In this document: in pieces, positions 4,698 to 5,684 of the stretch | How positions within the stretch are numbered: the stretch's first letter is position 1 | Layout: the number at the start of each line of letters is the position of its first letter | The notes under the pieces: generated by a model | Databases searched by the model: none | What the model was told of the DNA's origin: nothing | Seen by the model: only the letters and a program-made list of their open reading frames with translations | Source of the DNA: Verrucomicrobiota bacterium | Lineage (GTDB): Bacteria > Verrucomicrobiota > Lentisphaeria > Oligosphaerales > Oligosphaeraceae | Direction: 5' to 3' | Length of the DNA stretch: 5,684 nucleotides | Assembly: GCA_022709995.1 (NCBI GenBank) | Contig: JAKLHU010000164.1 | Coordinates: 1 to 5,684, forward strand | Translations under genes and position numbers: made by a program

Positions 4698-5684
4698 ATG
4701 ACGACAAGCGACGGCAACGGCAACGGCAACGGCGGCATTTCCCGGCGGCAGGCGATAACGCCGCGGCGGCTGCCCCCGGGCCGACCTCCTGAGGCCGGCC
4801 GGGGGGAAGTCATGGAACCGCACCCGCCCGGGCCGCACGGCCAGTTCAGCGAGCGCTTCCTGCAAATTCTCTGGAATGAACGCCACCTGGCGCCGGATCT
4901 GCATTGCCAGGACGGGCGGTCGCTCAAAGTCGTGGCGCCCGGCGTCTGGAACGTCGGCCGCGGCCCCGACTTCAGCCAGGCCGCGTTGCTGTTCGACAAC
5001 CGCCTGACGGCCGGCGACGTCGAAATCCATTGCCGCACCTCCGACTGGAACCGCCACGGGCACCAGCGCGACCAGGCCTATGCCAACGTCATTCTGCATG
5101 TCGTCTGGGAAGATGACGCGCCGCCGCCACGGCCAGATGTGGCCACCCTGGTGCTCGACGGCCATCTGCATCCGGCCTGGCAACAGCTGCTCTGGGAAAT
5201 GGAAGACGCCTGCTACCCGTATTGCCGGCAAGTCCCGACCGGCGCCTGCGCCTTACGCTGGGCCCTCTCGGACGACGCGCGGCTGCGGGAAATCCTGACC
5301 GCCGCCGGCCTGGCCCGCTTCACCGCCAAGGGAATCCGCCTGGCCCGCCTGGCGGCCGAACACGGCGCCGACCAGGCCTTGTATGAAACGGTTTTCGAAA
5401 GCCTCGGCTACAAGAACAACCGGGCGCCCTTCCGGCGCTTGGCCGAGACCGTCGACCTCGACACGCTACGCCGGCTGCGGGACGACGAGGACCGCCAGGC
5501 CATCCTCTTCGGCACGGCCGGCCTGCTCCCGGACCCGACCTGCCAGCCGGTCCTGCCGGCCTGGACGGCGACCGTCCGCGGCTTCTGGGACCGCTGGTGG
5601 GCTCTCGGCGCAACGCGCCTGGAACTGCCCTGGGACCAGGCCATGACCAGGCCCTACAACAGCCCCTGCCGACGCCTTGCGGCC
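4698..5684 (+). CDS. DUF2851 family protein, partial (C-terminus outside window)
   Basis: The frame stays open for 329 codons to the window edge; family members are usually somewhat over 400 residues, so the C-terminus is missing. I recognise the family from its ordered motifs: ERFLQILWNE at 52-61, PGVWNVGRGPDFSQA at 81-95, GDVEIHCRTSDWNRHGH at 106-122, NVILHVVW at 130-137, FESLGYKNNRAPFRRLAE at 233-250, AILFGTAGLL at 268-277 and RPYNSPCRRLA at 318-328. No signal peptide or membrane span is visible, so it is probably cytoplasmic. The function of the family is not established to my knowledge. The ATG at 4698 has the better Shine-Dalgarno sequence, but it adds 38 residues of low-complexity sequence, including a GN repeat encoded by three GGCAAC units at 4713-4730. 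The ATG at 4812 would start closer to the first conserved motif, as in most relatives. An in-frame stop at 4674 limits the frame upstream. Confidence 0.9.
   Translation, partial: MTTSDGNGNGNGGISRRQAITPRRLPPGRPPEAGRGEVMEPHPPGPHGQFSERFLQILWNERHLAPDLHCQDGRSLKVVAPGVWNVGRGPDFSQAALLFDNRLTAGDVEIHCRTSDWNRHGHQRDQAYANVILHVVWEDDAPPPRPDVATLVLDGHLHPAWQQLLWEMEDACYPYCRQVPTGACALRWALSDDARLREILTAAGLARFTAKGIRLARLAAEHGADQALYETVFESLGYKNNRAPFRRLAETVDLDTLRRLRDDEDRQAILFGTAGLLPDPTCQPVLPAWTATVRGFWDRWWALGATRLELPWDQAMTRPYNSPCRRLAA

Noticed and set aside
4485..5231. A 248-codon minus-strand frame across the non-coding region and the DUF2851 gene.
   Set aside because: The plus strand carries unmistakable DUF2851 motifs in this interval. 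The minus-strand product has no recognisable domain and no good ribosome binding site that I can see.

Overview
The window is bacterial chromosomal DNA, GC-rich by eye (clearly above 60% across most of it, lower near the left edge). It holds five protein genes, two of them cut by the window edges. There are no RNA genes, insertion sequences, CRISPR arrays or phage signatures. An HtrA protease, a Gfo/Idh/MocA dehydrogenase, a GG-doublet FAD oxidoreductase of the PF12831 type and a DUF2851 protein together would fit a PVC-type bacterium such as Lentisphaerae or Verrucomicrobia. That placement is an inference from gene style only and is weak.

Left part (1-1627, minus strand): a secreted two-PDZ HtrA/Deg serine protease is followed, 94 bp downstream on the same strand, by a short membrane-anchored coiled-coil protein that leaves the window. 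Both act in the cell envelope and may share a transcript.

Centre (1628-1862): a divergent control region. On the minus strand a good sigma-70-type promoter (TTGACA, 17 bp, TATGTT) has a palindrome inside its spacer and drives the protease. On the plus strand a weaker promoter candidate and a strong Shine-Dalgarno sequence lead into the dehydrogenase.

Middle (1863-4403, plus strand): a Gfo/Idh/MocA NAD(P)-dependent oxidoreductase, then a 168-bp gap, then an FAD-dependent oxidoreductase. They may work together in oxidising a sugar, polyol or related carbon source. The substrate cannot be read from the sequence. A short motif, CCGGACCA, occurs upstream of both.

Right part (4404-5684): a 294-bp non-coding stretch with a GC-only palindrome, an extended -10 promoter candidate and a perfect 15-bp palindrome, followed by the N-terminal part of a DUF2851 protein of unknown function that runs off the right edge.

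I see no convincing new multi-gene system here. The items most worth checking are the palindromes placed in the promoter or leader regions of the protease and of the DUF2851 gene, and the unexplained catalytic-looking residues of DUF2851.
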